Origin: Phocicoccus schoeneichii
GTDB taxonomy: Bacteria > Bacillota > Bacilli > Staphylococcales > Salinicoccaceae
Direction: 5' to 3'
NCBI RefSeq assembly: GCF_014635565.1
Contig: NZ_BMDB01000001.1
Span: 1-64,000, forward strand
Length of the DNA stretch: 64,000 bases
Position 1 is the stretch's first letter. Each line of letters opens with the position of its first letter. The notes beneath the pieces are model-generated. The model made no database searches and was not told the origin of the DNA. It saw only the letters and a program-made list of their open reading frames with translations. Positions 28,126 to 38,324 of the stretch are shown here, piece by piece. The translations under genes were made by a program, and so were the position numbers.

Positions 28126-29061
28126 ATGACGAATATTTCATCACTCGGCCCTGGAGATAGTGTCGAATCATTTTATCTTGTAAAACGTGCACAAGATGGT
28201 GTCACACAACAAGGTAAGCCATACATGACATTGATTTTGTCAGATAAGACTGGTGAGTTGGATTCTAAATTATGGACAGTAACACCTGAAGAAATTGAGG
28301 CACTTAAAGTCGCTGACCTAGTAAAGGTTAGGGGAGAAGTCATCAATTACCGTGGAAACAATCAAATGAAGATCTTGCAAATTCGTCCAGCAACTGAAGA
28401 AGATGGACTATCGATTCAAGACTTTTTAGTAGAAGCTCCGATTGATTCAGATGAGTTATACGACAGAATTTTTGATTACTCATTAAAAATTACGAATGCA
28501 AACTTACAAAGAATCACGAGAGGACTACTCACGAAGTATAAGAAGGAATTCTCAACGTTCCCAGCAGCGATGACGAATCATCACGATTTCGTTTCAGGAC
28601 TTGCATATCACGTATACACGATGCTTAGAACAGGTGAAGCATTATGTGATATTTACCCGTCATTAGATAGAAACCTCTTATATGCAGGAATCATCTTACA
28701 TGACATCGGTAAAGTCAAAGAGCTATCAGGTGCACTCAACACGACGTATACAGTTGAAGGAAATCTGATCGGACACATCGTGATTGCAACCGAAGAAATC
28801 AATGAGATTGTAAGAGAGCTAGATCTAGAAGGAGAAGAAATTTTACTTCTAAAACACGTAATCTTAGCCCATCATGGTAAATTAGAATATGGCTCACCAA
28901 AAGAGCCGATGCTTCCTGAAGCGGAAATGCTGAACTTTATCGACAATATCGACGCAAGAATGATGATGATGAATAAGCATTTAGAACAAGTGAAGCCAGG
29001 AGAATTTACGAAGCGCATCTTCCCACTTGAAGGTAGAATGATGTATAGAAGAGAAGAATAA
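28126..29061 (+). CDS. yhaM: 3'-5' exoribonuclease YhaM (Cbf1)
   Basis: Metal-dependent exoribonuclease that trims RNA and single-stranded DNA ends. Residues 10-95 form an OB fold for nucleic acid binding, then an HD domain with HDIGKV (near 190) and the downstream AHHG metal ligands. The 311-aa length is normal. I take ATG 28126, eight bases after AGGAGG, over GTG 28123. Last gene of yhaO-yhaN-yhaM, which therefore joins DNA and RNA end-processing enzymes. Confidence 0.94.
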   Translation: MTNISSLGPGDSVESFYLVKRAQDGVTQQGKPYMTLILSDKTGELDSKLWTVTPEEIEALKVADLVKVRGEVINYRGNNQMKILQIRPATEEDGLSIQDFLVEAPIDSDELYDRIFDYSLKITNANLQRITRGLLTKYKKEFSTFPAAMTNHHDFVSGLAYHVYTMLRTGEALCDIYPSLDRNLLYAGIILHDIGKVKELSGALNTTYTVEGNLIGHIVIATEEINEIVRELDLEGEEILLLKHVILAHHGKLEYGSPKEPMLPEAEMLNFIDNIDARMMMMNKHLEQVKPGEFTKRIFPLEGRMMYRREE

Positions 29062-29066
29062 AATAA

Positions 29067-29110
29067 AGAACCCCATAAGCGAGCATAGACTCGCTTATGG
29101 GGTTCTTTTA
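29067..29110 (+). terminator. Terminator after yhaM
   Basis: A 17-bp perfect stem (AGAACCCCATAAGCGAG with its complement) and TTTT tail. Confidence 0.93.
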
Positions 29111-29179
29111 TGTATGTATTGAAATTAAGGCCACTTAGAGTTATGAAAACACGTTTCATTTAAAGCAAATCATTTATTA

Positions 29180-29212
29180 AAAAAACGACTCCTTAACAGG
29201 AATCGTTTTTTA
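29180..29212 (-). terminator. Terminator after prsA
   Basis: Read on the minus strand, a stem of AAAAACGA-TTCCT against AGGAGTCGTTTTT, then a T-run, six bases beyond the prsA stop. Confidence 0.85.
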
Positions 29213-29218
29213 AGTCTA

Positions 29219-30175
29219 TTATTTTTCTTCTTTTTGAGTTTTTGGATTAATCAGTTGGTCCACTTGTTTCTTAATGTCTTCATTTGTGAATTCAACTTCA
29301 TATTCATCTAATAAGTCTTTGTAAAATTCTACTACTTTATCTGGGTTTTCTTGAAGCTTAGATTGTACCATTTGTTGTTTTGCACTAGCTAATTCTTCTT
29401 CAGATAAGTCTTCTTTTTTAACGTCATTACGTTTGATTATGTGGTAACCAAATTGAGTTTTGACTACATCAGAAATTTTACCTGGTTCTAGATCGTATAA
29501 TGCATCTTCAAATTCTTGAACCATTTGTCCTTTTGTAACAAGTCCAAGGTCTCCGCCATTTTGAGCACTACCGTCGTCTGAGTATTCTTTAGCTAATTCG
29601 CCGAAGTCTTCGCCATCTTTAGCTTTTTTCAATGCTTCATCAATTTTCTTCTTGGCATCTTCGTCTTTCATGCCGCCTTGTTCTTCACCAACTTTAACTA
29701 ACACGTGTTGTGCTTTTACTGCATCTTTAAGTGCAGATTCGTCAGTGATTTCAAATTTATCAGCAAAGTATTTGTTGTGAAGTGCGTTTGCAATTTTATT
29801 TGTTTTGTATTTGTCTACTGTCATTCCTGGCTGAGATTGAGCTAAGATTTGGCTAAATTGCTGTTCGCCACCGTAGTTTTCAATTTCTTTATCTACTTGT
29901 TTAGAAATCTCGTCTACATTAATATCGTCTTTGTATTTATCTTCTAAGATTTTATTTAATGTAAGCTCAAATGTTTGGTTAGCGACTTCAGTCGTACCAA
30001 TCGAGTTGAGTAGATCGTCTACTGTCACATCTCCAGCTTTACTTTCAGCTAGTACGTTATCGTACTTAACTTCTTTTTCGCCGTTTGATTCTTTTTCTGC
30101 CTCTTCATTATCGTTGCCACATGCTGCTAATACAAGTAGGGAAGATAAAGATGCAGTCATAAGTAACTTCTTCAT
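29219..30175 (-). CDS. prsA: Foldase lipoprotein PrsA (parvulin-type PPIase)
   Basis: Extracytoplasmic chaperone anchored to the outer face of the membrane; assists folding of secreted proteins. The signal peptide ends with the lipobox LAAC (Cys19). A charged linker, an N-terminal chaperone region, and a parvulin domain (about 145-235; [16 protein letters not shown]) follow. The 318 aa are usual. Its place between yhaM and the ytxH-hit pair is conserved in Staphylococcaceae and Bacillaceae. GGAG-type ribosome site before ATG. Confidence 0.95.
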   Translation of the reverse strand: MKKLLMTASLSSLLVLAACGNDNEEAEKESNGEKEVKYDNVLAESKAGDVTVDDLLNSIGTTEVANQTFELTLNKILEDKYKDDINVDEISKQVDKEIENYGGEQQFSQILAQSQPGMTVDKYKTNKIANALHNKYFADKFEITDESALKDAVKAQHVLVKVGEEQGGMKDEDAKKKIDEALKKAKDGEDFGELAKEYSDDGSAQNGGDLGLVTKGQMVQEFEDALYDLEPGKISDVVKTQFGYHIIKRNDVKKEDLSEEELASAKQQMVQSKLQENPDKVVEFYKDLLDEYEVEFTNEDIKKQVDQLINPKTQKEEK

Positions 30176-30258
30176 TCGCTAAAACTCCTTTAATTGAAAT
30201 ACAAAATTTAATATAGCATAAAAAAATAAATGATGCACAGAATTGTACATCACTTATT

Positions 30259-30609
30259 TTACTCAGATAGTTTCTTTTCTATTTTAGACACTCGATTGTT
30301 AATGTCATCTACACCTGATTTTAATTGCTCAACATTTGGCTCAATGTCTTTTTGGAAGTTGGATACGAGTATCTTAACTTCATCTACAAGCTCACCGATA
30401 TTTGATGTTTCATGTTTTGCACGCAATACTGAATTTTTAATGTTAGACACTTCTTCTTTAATTTGGTTACTCGCAGATTTAATTGTACCTGAACTTTCCG
30501 TTAAAGAAGACTGTAAGTCTTTACCGGACTTTGGGGCGTTTAACACTGCAAGTGTCGCACCACCAATCGTTCCTACAACAAATCCCACTAAAATATTTTT
30601 TAATTTCAT
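30259..30609 (-). CDS. YtxH-domain protein
   Basis: A 116-aa protein with one N-terminal membrane segment (ILVGFVVGTIGGATLAVLNA) followed by APKSGKDLQ, the YtxH hallmark, and a long helical, coiled-coil tail. Members are general-stress or envelope-associated small proteins of unknown function. It lies between hit and prsA on the same strand. Confidence 0.85.
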   Translation of the reverse strand: MKLKNILVGFVVGTIGGATLAVLNAPKSGKDLQSSLTESSGTIKSASNQIKEEVSNIKNSVLRAKHETSNIGELVDEVKILVSNFQKDIEPNVEQLKSGVDDINNRVSKIEKKLSE

Positions 30610-30653
30610 AACTGTTCACATCCTCTTTTACTGTTTACCCTATAGAGAGAAAA

Positions 30654-31082
30654 TTAAGCATTTAAATGACCTTTAATTTCATTGGCGATTTTGGCTTTAT
30701 CTTCGTCAGTTAACTCTTTTATATCCTCCCATTTTAGTCCGAATCCGTCATGCTCGTCTTTGTATCGAGGGATAAGGTGGAAGTGGATATGAAATACAGA
30801 TTGTGAGGCAAATGCACCGTTGTTTTGAAGAACGTTTAACCCCTCTGGCTCGTATGTCGCACGTAATGCACGGGCAACTTTTGAAATTACAGCCATTAGT
30901 TTTGCACCTGACTCTGGTGAAAGATCGTAAATGTTTTCTACCTTCACTTTAGGAACGACTAAAGTGTGACCTTTAGCTACAGGAAACGCATCTAAAAATG
31001 CAATCACATCGTCGTCCTCATAAAGGATATGTGCTGGAATCTCTCTGTCGATAATCATTTCAAATACTGATTTTTCACTCAT
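30654..31082 (-). CDS. hit: HIT family nucleotide hydrolase
   Basis: Histidine-triad protein of the HINT branch, 142 aa, which cleaves nucleotide phosphoramidates or AMP esters. The catalytic triad is HIHFHLIPRY (near 100-106). The N-terminus (IIDREIPAHILYEDDDVIAFLD) is characteristic. It stands divergent from ecsA, as in Bacillus and Staphylococcus. Confidence 0.95.
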   Translation of the reverse strand: MSEKSVFEMIIDREIPAHILYEDDDVIAFLDAFPVAKGHTLVVPKVKVENIYDLSPESGAKLMAVISKVARALRATYEPEGLNVLQNNGAFASQSVFHIHFHLIPRYKDEHDGFGLKWEDIKELTDEDKAKIANEIKGHLNA

Positions 31083-31164
31083 TGTTATACCTCTTTCCTT
31101 TGATATGATATATTTAAACTACATTATACATGATTACACAATTAATTTGAAAGATGTGGAAACG

Positions 31165-31905
31165 ATGATACTCGAATTAAAAAATGTCACTGGTGGCTAT
31201 TCGAAAACACCAGTCATTCACAATATAGATTTTAATATTTCTGAAGGTGAGATTGTTGGCCTCATCGGTTTAAACGGGGCAGGTAAAAGTACAACAATCA
31301 AGCATATATTAGGCCTCTTGTCGCCACAGTCAGGCAGTATAGAAGTGCTCGGTAAAAAAATTACTAACATCAACGAGCAAGCACGCGCACACATGACATA
31401 TATTCCAGAATCACCGATTCTATATGAAGAGCTGACCCTCCGTGAACATATACATATGACGGCGATGGCGTATGGGTTAGATGAAAACACGGTGATGGAA
31501 AGAGCGGATGGACTGTTAAAGCGCTTCAGACTCGAAAAAGAACTCGACAAATTTCCAACACACTTTTCTAAAGGTATGAAGCAAAAAGTGATGCTGATTT
31601 GTGCGTTTGTCGTTCAACCTGAACTGTACATCATTGACGAACCGTTCTTAGGACTTGATCCAATCGGCATTGAATCACTGATCGATTTAATGGTGAAAGA
31701 ACGCAACAACAACCGTTCAATCTTAATGAGTACTCATATTTTATCAACAGCGGAGAGATACTGTGACAGATATATCATCATTCACGATGGACGTAAGATT
31801 GCGGATGGAACAATAGAAGATTTAAGAGCGCAGACTGGCCTCGAGAACGGGACTTTAGATGACGTGTACTTAAAACTCACGGGTGGCGATACTCATGTTT
31901 CGTAA
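31165..31905 (+). CDS. ecsA: ABC transporter ATP-binding protein EcsA
   Basis: ATPase of the Ecs transporter, which affects protein secretion, intramembrane proteolysis and competence in Bacillus and peptide export in staphylococci. Walker A GLNGAGKST, signature SKGMKQK and Walker B LYIIDEPFLGLD are present. ATG 31165 gives 246 aa and begins ILELKNVTGGY, as in known EcsA; an upstream in-frame ATG at 31105 would add 20 atypical residues. The end overlaps ecsB. Confidence 0.93.
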   Translation: MILELKNVTGGYSKTPVIHNIDFNISEGEIVGLIGLNGAGKSTTIKHILGLLSPQSGSIEVLGKKITNINEQARAHMTYIPESPILYEELTLREHIHMTAMAYGLDENTVMERADGLLKRFRLEKELDKFPTHFSKGMKQKVMLICAFVVQPELYIIDEPFLGLDPIGIESLIDLMVKERNNNRSILMSTHILSTAERYCDRYIIIHDGRKIADGTIEDLRAQTGLENGTLDDVYLKLTGGDTHVS

Positions 31906-33097
31906 CTTGTTCAAAAGTCGTGTGGAAGAGGATATAAAGGTCCGCACATATTACTCAAAATATATTTTTAATAGCCACTTTATATTGTTTTTATCGATTG
32001 CAGCAGGGGTGTTACTCTATACACTGTTAGGACTGAGAGATGATTTAAGAGGTAATATATATGTGGACCTAGTCGCAGCAATTCTCATGAGTGTTTCGAT
32101 CATGCCAGTATATAGAAGTTTGTTAAAAGAAGCAGACGTTATATTTTTAACGCCAGTAGAGAAAGACTTAGGAAACTATTTCAAGTCTTCAAGAGTTTAT
32201 TCATTTATACTCGGGATTCCAATCCCACTCGTGGTCAGTGTAATCGCGTTTGTATTACTCATTATCAACCATAACATGATGAATTCACTACTTATCATAC
32301 TGACGTTTTACTTGATGGTCATTGGTGTATTCGCACTCAAAGTGCTCGCTGTGAATTCTGACGTAAGTCCAACAATCGTAGTCTATGTATTTATCGTTTT
32401 AAATACAATCACACTGTTCTTACAGATGCAAAATATGATGTTTGCACTCTTAGGAATTGTGTTTTACTTAGTTGCATACATTATTTTAAAGAATAAAACA
32501 CGCTCTACCATTGATTGGCTCACACAAATCGAACACGAAAAACAGGAGCAGAATCGTTTTGATACGATTATCTCTATGTTTGCTAATGTGCCTAAGCGGG
32601 AGAAATCATTTAAGAGACGTAACTATTTTGATGTACTTATGAAGAAACAAAACATTAAACATTATAATCAAGATCATATGTATGATTATCTTTTCCATAG
32701 AAGTTTCTTAAGAGACTTTGATTTACCGATGATCATGATTCGTCTATTTATATTATGTAGTATTTTTATTATTTGGATGGGGAATATATACATTAGTATT
32801 ATATTCATTTTATTTGTACTGTACATCATGATACTGCAGCTTCAAGGACTTTATACGGCACAAGCATATCTGTTATGGCCGAAGATTTGGCCAGTGAGTA
32901 GAGATAAAATTAGAAATTCATATATTAGATATTCTAGAAAACTTATTTTAGTTATTTCGATTCTATTTATGATTGTGTTTATCTGCATACATCCTATAGA
33001 ATTTTATGTATCACTCATATTCCCAGTGTGGGCACTATTAATTAACAAAGTATTTTCAAAAAATGTATATAAAAAAGAAGAAGCTCTCAGTGATTAA
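31895..33097 (+). CDS. ecsB: ABC transporter permease EcsB
   Basis: Membrane partner of EcsA, 400 aa with about eight to ten hydrophobic segments. It begins inside the last codons of ecsA (11-base overlap), with ATG 31895 giving MFRNLFKSR, the usual EcsB start. The family often has a third gene, ecsC, which is absent here, as in staphylococci. Substrate unknown in the general case. Confidence 0.92.
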   Translation: MFRNLFKSRVEEDIKVRTYYSKYIFNSHFILFLSIAAGVLLYTLLGLRDDLRGNIYVDLVAAILMSVSIMPVYRSLLKEADVIFLTPVEKDLGNYFKSSRVYSFILGIPIPLVVSVIAFVLLIINHNMMNSLLIILTFYLMVIGVFALKVLAVNSDVSPTIVVYVFIVLNTITLFLQMQNMMFALLGIVFYLVAYIILKNKTRSTIDWLTQIEHEKQEQNRFDTIISMFANVPKREKSFKRRNYFDVLMKKQNIKHYNQDHMYDYLFHRSFLRDFDLPMIMIRLFILCSIFIIWMGNIYISIIFILFVLYIMILQLQGLYTAQAYLLWPKIWPVSRDKIRNSYIRYSRKLILVISILFMIVFICIHPIEFYVSLIFPVWALLINKVFSKNVYKKEEALSD

Positions 33098-33116
33098 ATA
33101 TCACAGAGAGCTTTTC
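33081..33116. terminator. Bidirectional terminator
   Basis: AAGCTCTC-GTGAT stem and its complement between ecsB and the convergent HmoB/TRAP-like gene, with T/A runs on both sides. Confidence 0.82.
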
Positions 33117-33118
33117 AC

Positions 33119-33655
33119 TTAATAGTTATCATCTAATTCTTTAATTTTTTCTCGGTAGTCATGTAACGAGAAGTATACTTTTGATGAAACATAATCTTGG
33201 AACATGCCTTCGATGTTTTGGAACTTCTTGAGTACGTCCATTGTTAAATAGTTTTTAAATGTATCGGAATCTTTGAAATCATGATATGCACTTAATTCTA
33301 CAAAGTTTAAGAGTAGGAGATAGTTCCCTTCATCGACGTTTTGTGTAATTCTAAATGCATTTAATCCTCTCACATCTTTTAACTTTTCAGCTAAGTCTGA
33401 TAGGTGAGAGATAATCATGCTTTTTCCTGTACCATATGCAGGGATATGATAGACAGCAAGTGGTAACTTGTCGTTTAGTTCTCCAATCGAATCGATCACT
33501 TTATATGAACGTTTCGATTTAAACATAGACTCTTTATTATCGTCTTCATAAAACAACACAGCATTTTCACCGTTTGCTTGGATATGCAAGTTGTCGTGCT
33601 CTTTGTAGATAGATTCTAGATAGTTAATTGTTCCTGTTGTACTGTGAATATACAT
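33119..33655 (-). CDS. Antibiotic-biosynthesis-monooxygenase-fold protein (HmoB/TRAP-like)
   Basis: A 178-aa protein; the second half (about 75-165) resembles the ABM dimeric alpha-beta barrel, with NAFRITQNVDEGNYLLLLNF and HDFKDSDTFKNY. Its place next to hemE matches Bacillus hmoB (a haem-degrading monooxygenase) and staphylococcal traP. Haem degradation is therefore a fair guess, but active-site residues cannot be confirmed. ATG 33655 follows AGAGGTGAC; the reading frame is open upstream without a ribosome site. Confidence 0.8.
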   Translation of the reverse strand: MYIHSTTGTINYLESIYKEHDNLHIQANGENAVLFYEDDNKESMFKSKRSYKVIDSIGELNDKLPLAVYHIPAYGTGKSMIISHLSDLAEKLKDVRGLNAFRITQNVDEGNYLLLLNFVELSAYHDFKDSDTFKNYLTMDVLKKFQNIEGMFQDYVSSKVYFSLHDYREKIKELDDNY

Positions 33656-33812
33656 ATTAGTCACCTCTAAAAATATTAAATAATATTTGCTACTTATTAT
33701 TAATATATCCTTTTTGTTACCGTATTCAAACATTTTAATTTTTGAACATATTTCGAATGAACTATGACATTTCATTCACAATTTAGATTCAGTATAAATT
33801 TTATGATAAAAT

Positions 33813-33827
33813 AAATGATAATCATTT
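33813..33827. promoter_or_regulatory. Fur/PerR-like palindrome before hemE
   Basis: A perfect 15-bp palindrome (AAATGAT, central A, ATCATTT) lies 20 bases before the hemE start, just after a possible -10 element (TATGATAAAAT, 33802-33812). Its shape recalls Fur- or PerR-family boxes. The match is partial, so regulation of the haem operon by iron or peroxide is only a suggestion. Confidence 0.4.
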
Positions 33828-33846
33828 TAAATTGGGGGCAACATTT

Positions 33847-34875
33847 GTGTTTAATGATACTATTTTAAGAGCTGCTAGAGGAGAAAAAACAGAGTATACT
33901 CCTGTCTGGTTCATGAGACAAGTTGGCCGTTCTCAACCTGAATATAACAAAGTAAAAGAAAAATATTCATTACTTGAGATTACGAGACAACCTGAACTCA
34001 CGGCATACTTAACTGCAACACCTGTTGAAAACTACAATGTAGATGCAGCAGTTTTATACAAAGATATTGTTTCACCACTCGCTCCAATGGGCGTGGACGT
34101 AGATATTGTAGCAGGTGTGGGTCCTGTTATTTCTAATCCAATACGTACAATCCAAGATGTTGAAGCATTAAAAGAAATCGATCCTTTTAAAGATCTTGAT
34201 TATATCTATAAAACAATTGAGATTTTAGTTAATGAAAAATTAAACGTACCACTTATTGGATTCTGTGGTGCACCATTCACTGTAGCAAGCTACATGATTG
34301 AAGGTGGTCCAAGTCGCAATTATCACAAGACGAAATCAATGATGTATAACGATGAAAAAACATGGTTTGCATTGATGGATAAACTGACTGATATGAGTAT
34401 TGTTTACTTAAAAGCACAAGTAGAATCTGGTGCTAAAATTATTCAAATCTTTGATTCTTGGGCAGGTGCTCTAGACAAGAGAGACTATGAGTACTACTTA
34501 GGTAATTCTATGCGCAGAATCATTAGTGAAACTAAAAAACTAGGCGTCCCAGTTATTTTATTTGGAATTGGTGCAAGTCACTTACTTAAAGAATGGGATA
34601 CGCTCGGTTCTGACGTTTTAGGTTTAGACTGGAGAACTTCTATTAAAGAAGCACGTGACATGGGGATCACTAAAGCTCTACAAGGGAACTTAGACCCAGC
34701 ACTTCTATTATCAGATTGGGAGATTATCGAACGTCGTGCGACAGAAATTTTAGAGCAAGGACAAAACAAAGGTCATATCTTTAACTTAGGACACGGTGTG
34801 TTCCCTGAAGTAAAACCTGAAACACTTAAACGTTTAACTGAATTTGTACACACATACTCGAAAGGACAATTTTAA
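33847..34875 (+). CDS. hemE: Uroporphyrinogen decarboxylase
   Basis: Removes four carboxyl groups from uroporphyrinogen III to give coproporphyrinogen III. The family N-terminus is complete ([15 protein letters not shown] with the substrate-binding Arg residues), and [13 protein letters not shown] and IQIFDSWAG are present. GTG 33847, eight bases after GGGGG, gives 342 aa; the frame extends to a TTG at 33832 that overlaps that site. First gene of hemE-hemH-hemY. Confidence 0.95.
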   Translation: MFNDTILRAARGEKTEYTPVWFMRQVGRSQPEYNKVKEKYSLLEITRQPELTAYLTATPVENYNVDAAVLYKDIVSPLAPMGVDVDIVAGVGPVISNPIRTIQDVEALKEIDPFKDLDYIYKTIEILVNEKLNVPLIGFCGAPFTVASYMIEGGPSRNYHKTKSMMYNDEKTWFALMDKLTDMSIVYLKAQVESGAKIIQIFDSWAGALDKRDYEYYLGNSMRRIISETKKLGVPVILFGIGASHLLKEWDTLGSDVLGLDWRTSIKEARDMGITKALQGNLDPALLLSDWEIIERRATEILEQGQNKGHIFNLGHGVFPEVKPETLKRLTEFVHTYSKGQF

Positions 34876-34877
34876 TT

Positions 34878-35792
34878 ATGGCTAAAAAAGCACTACTCGT
34901 TATGGCATATGGTACACCATACAAAGAATCTGATATCTTACCTTATTACACACATATCAGACACGGAAGAAAACCTTCAGATGAGGCATTACAAGACTTA
35001 ACAGAACGTTATGAAGCAATTGGTGGGATTTCACCGCTTGCTGACACAACAGAACGCCAAGCACGTGCGCTGTTAAATAAATTGAATGAACAGTCTGATG
35101 ATGAGTATGAGTTATTTATCGGATTAAAACACATCCACCCATTCATTGAAGATGCGGTAGCTGATATCAATGAAGCGGGCATCAAAGAGATTGAGACAAT
35201 TGTTCTAACACCACATTACTCAGCTTTCTCAGTACAAACATACAACGACCGCGCAAAAGAAGAAGCGGATAAGTATGGCATTACAGTAAAATCTGTCATT
35301 GATTTCTATCGTGACGAGAACTTTATCGACTATTGGGTAGAACAAGTAGAAAACACATTAAATGAAATTCCGGAATCGGAGCATGATGACACAGCAATCA
35401 TCGTATCTGCACACTCATTGCCTGAAAAACTCATCACTAAAAATAATGATCCATACCCTGAGCAATTACAGGAAACAATGGAATTGATTCGTGAACGTGT
35501 AAATAAAGCAAACTATCATATTGGTTGGCAATCTGAAGGGAATACGCCAGATCCATGGCTTGGACCTGATGTGCAAGATCTAACTGAAGAACTTTATAAC
35601 GAACATAAGTATAAGCATTTCGTTTATCTTCCACTTGGATTTGTGTGTGAGCACTTAGAAGTGTTATATGATAACGACTATGAGTGTAAAGTTGTCACTG
35701 ACAAGGTTGGTGCAGCATATCACAGACCGCCAATGCCAAATACAGATGACAGATTTATTCAAGCGATGGTAAACGAAATTTTAAAACTGTAA
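34878..35792 (+). CDS. hemH: Coproporphyrin III ferrochelatase
   Basis: Inserts ferrous iron into coproporphyrin III in the Gram-positive haem route (also named cpfC). The 304-aa protein shows VMAYGTPY at the start, the catalytic His in the SAHSLPEK region (near 175) and [12 protein letters not shown] with the Glu near 265. It begins two bases after the hemE stop. Confidence 0.95.
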   Translation: MAKKALLVMAYGTPYKESDILPYYTHIRHGRKPSDEALQDLTERYEAIGGISPLADTTERQARALLNKLNEQSDDEYELFIGLKHIHPFIEDAVADINEAGIKEIETIVLTPHYSAFSVQTYNDRAKEEADKYGITVKSVIDFYRDENFIDYWVEQVENTLNEIPESEHDDTAIIVSAHSLPEKLITKNNDPYPEQLQETMELIRERVNKANYHIGWQSEGNTPDPWLGPDVQDLTEELYNEHKYKHFVYLPLGFVCEHLEVLYDNDYECKVVTDKVGAAYHRPPMPNTDDRFIQAMVNEILKL

Positions 35793-35806
35793 GGTAGGCG
35801 AGACAG

Positions 35807-37210
35807 ATGAAAAAAATCGCTATTGTTGGTGCAGGAATTACTGGACTTTCTGCGGCGTATTACTTATCAAAACAGGGTGCTTCTGTTGATGTGTTTGAAG
35901 CAACTGACCATCTGGGGGGTAAGATAAAAACATACCGAAAAGATGGATTTGTAATAGAGCTAGGTCCAGAATCGTACATCAGTAGAAAACAAGCACTGAC
36001 AGACCTTGCCAAAGAAATTGGCATGGAGTCACATCTTGTTCGAAATGAAACAGGACAAGCCTATATATACACAAAAAGAGGGCTAACGAAAGTTCCAAAA
36101 GGTACAATGCTTGGTGTTCCAACAACGTTAGAATCTATCTTAAAGACAGATCTTTTATCTCCTGTTGGAAAGTTAAGAGGGATGTTAGATTTTGTTCTAC
36201 CAACGGTTAAAATGAAGCGTGATTTGTCTGCTGGAGAATTTTTTAGAAAAAGACTCGGTAACGAGATCACAGAAAACATGATACAACCACTCCTGTCTGG
36301 TGTGTATTCGACTGAAATCGATGAGATGAGTTTAATGTCAACATACCCTTTCTTCAAAATTCAAGAAGAGAAGTTTGGTAGTTTAATTAAAGGGATGCAT
36401 GACCAAGTATCATCGAGTAATACGAATGCATCAAAAAATGATCAATCAAAGAAGCAAGGAATGTTCTTCCAGTTTAAAGGTGGACTAGAGTCATTCATAG
36501 AAAGACTTGTATTTAGCGCGATGTCTCATGGTGCATCTATTCTGAAAAATACACCTGTAGAAAACATTGAACCTGTTCATGATGGATATCTTGTGACTAT
36601 TAACGGGAAAACTATAAAATACGATGAAGTTGTTGTCACAACGATGCATCACGCATATAAAGAGTTCCTTGATATCAAAGAACTTGAATACTTCAAGCAC
36701 ATGAAGTCGACAACTGTCGCAAATATTGTAATGGCATTTGATGAATCACAAGTACGCAATAATCTAGAAGGTACTGGTTTTGTAATCAGCAGAAATGCTA
36801 GAACTTCAATCACAGCGTGTACATGGACGAACAAGAAGTGGGCACACTCAACACCAGAGGGTAAGGCACTTCTACGACTTTATATTGGTAAACCAAATGA
36901 CAAAGAGCTAAATATGCTCATTAACGATGGAACGGATGCCGAAATCGTTCAGAGAGCACGTGGCGATCTCGATAAGATTATGAATATCGATGGAGAGCCT
37001 GAGTTCTTTATCGTCACAAGAATGCCGAATGCTGCGCCGAACTATCTAGTTGGACATAAGGACATCATCGATTCTATTCATGAAGAATTAGATAAGAATT
37101 ACAAAGGCCTTCATATTATTGGCGCACCACATTATGCTGTTGGTCTGCCAGATTGTGTCAAAACGGCCAAAGAAACTGCTAATAAAATTATGCAAGTTCA
37201 TGAGTACTAA
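35807..37210 (+). CDS. hemY: Coproporphyrinogen III oxidase (CgoX/HemY)
   Basis: FAD enzyme that oxidises coproporphyrinogen III to coproporphyrin III; 467 aa. The dinucleotide fold GAGITGLSAAYYLSK (near 8-22) is followed by the FAD-binding GGKIKTYRKDG and, near the C-terminus, HIIGAPHYAVGLPDCV. With hemE and hemH it forms the usual Firmicutes operon; the final decarboxylase chdC (hemQ) is not in the window. Confidence 0.94.
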   Translation: MKKIAIVGAGITGLSAAYYLSKQGASVDVFEATDHLGGKIKTYRKDGFVIELGPESYISRKQALTDLAKEIGMESHLVRNETGQAYIYTKRGLTKVPKGTMLGVPTTLESILKTDLLSPVGKLRGMLDFVLPTVKMKRDLSAGEFFRKRLGNEITENMIQPLLSGVYSTEIDEMSLMSTYPFFKIQEEKFGSLIKGMHDQVSSSNTNASKNDQSKKQGMFFQFKGGLESFIERLVFSAMSHGASILKNTPVENIEPVHDGYLVTINGKTIKYDEVVVTTMHHAYKEFLDIKELEYFKHMKSTTVANIVMAFDESQVRNNLEGTGFVISRNARTSITACTWTNKKWAHSTPEGKALLRLYIGKPNDKELNMLINDGTDAEIVQRARGDLDKIMNIDGEPEFFIVTRMPNAAPNYLVGHKDIIDSIHEELDKNYKGLHIIGAPHYAVGLPDCVKTAKETANKIMQVHEY

Positions 37211-37215
37211 AATTT

Positions 37216-37251
37216 ATCCTAAGTCTTGTATAATAGACTTAGGATATTTTT
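37216..37251 (+). terminator. Terminator after hemY
   Basis: ATCCTAAGTCT stem with its exact complement (37216-37245), then a T-run; it ends just before the ribosome site of the lipoate ligase gene. Confidence 0.88.
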
Positions 37252-37268
37252 ATGGAGGTATTTAAATA

Positions 37269-38258
37269 ATGAAGTTTATTTCAAACAATAACATTACAGA
37301 TCCAATGATTAATCTGGCAATGGAAGAGTATGTGTTAAGAGAAATTCCAACAGATGATTCATATTTCTTATTTTACATCAATGCACCATCAATCATTATT
37401 GGTAAGAACCAAAATACGATTGAAGAAATCAACGAGCCATACACACGCGAAAAAGGTATTAAAATCGTTCGTCGTGTAAGTGGTGGGGGTGCAGTATATC
37501 ACGACCTTGGTAACTTAAACTTTAGTTTTGTAACAGAAGACGACGGAGAAAGTTTCCATAACTTCCGAAAGTTCACGCAACCAATCGTAGAAGTATTAAA
37601 TGATATGGGTGTAAATGCTGAACTCGTAGGACGTAACGATATCGAAGTTGAAGGTAAGAAAATCTCAGGTAACGCAATGGTTTCAATTAAAGGACGCATG
37701 TTCTCACATGGGACTGTTATGGTTAACAGTGATATTGATGAAGTACAAAATGCACTTAAAGTGAATCCAAAGAAAATTGAATCTAAAGGGATTAAATCAG
37801 TGCGTGCACGAGTAGGTACTGTAAGTGACTTCTTAGACGAGCCATTAGATCTCGAAGTATTTAAAGAAAAAATCTTAGAGAAAATATTTGGTAGTAAAGA
37901 GGAAATTGAAGAATATAAACTGACAGATGAAGACTGGGATAAGATCATGACTTTATCAAAAGAAAAATACCAAACATGGGACTGGAACTTTGGTAAAAAC
38001 CCTCATTATAACTATGATGCGTCACACAAGTTCCCTGCAGGACTTTTAGACGTTCGTCTTGAAGTGAAAAAAGGTAAAATAGAGCATGCAAAAATTTTCG
38101 GTGACTTCTTTGGTATCGGAGAAGTGTCTGATATTGAAGAAAAATTAATAGGTGTGGAGCACACGTATGAACACATGGACGAAGCACTGAAAGATCTAGA
38201 TATTAGCCATTATCTTGGAAAAATCACAAGAGATGAATTTTTAACGTTAATTTCATAG
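37269..38258 (+). CDS. lplA: Lipoate--protein ligase
   Basis: Attaches lipoate (via lipoyl-AMP) to apo-proteins such as GcvH and the E2 subunits of dehydrogenases. The 329-aa protein has the catalytic RRVSGGGAVYHDLGN motif (near 71-84), GRNDIEVEGKKISGNA and a C-terminal accessory domain. Length and motifs match LplJ/LplA1 for scavenging exogenous lipoate. ATGGAGGT precedes the start. Monocistronic between two terminators. Confidence 0.93.
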   Translation: MKFISNNNITDPMINLAMEEYVLREIPTDDSYFLFYINAPSIIIGKNQNTIEEINEPYTREKGIKIVRRVSGGGAVYHDLGNLNFSFVTEDDGESFHNFRKFTQPIVEVLNDMGVNAELVGRNDIEVEGKKISGNAMVSIKGRMFSHGTVMVNSDIDEVQNALKVNPKKIESKGIKSVRARVGTVSDFLDEPLDLEVFKEKILEKIFGSKEEIEEYKLTDEDWDKIMTLSKEKYQTWDWNFGKNPHYNYDASHKFPAGLLDVRLEVKKGKIEHAKIFGDFFGIGEVSDIEEKLIGVEHTYEHMDEALKDLDISHYLGKITRDEFLTLIS

Positions 38259-38275
38259 AAATTAGGGTAATAGTA

Positions 38276-38306
38276 AGACAAACCTTTTATAGGGTTTGTC
38301 TTTTTA
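38276..38306 (+). terminator. Terminator after lplA
   Basis: AGACAAACC stem and GGGTTTGTCT with a TTTTT tail. Confidence 0.88.
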
Positions 38307-38324
38307 TTTGAGGAGGAAATTTAC

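Noticed and set aside
33119..33655. Quorum-sensing regulator TRAP of the agr system
   Set aside because: The resemblance is to the TRAP/HmoB family, but the quorum-sensing role was disputed; the ABM fold and place by hemE favour a haem-linked role.
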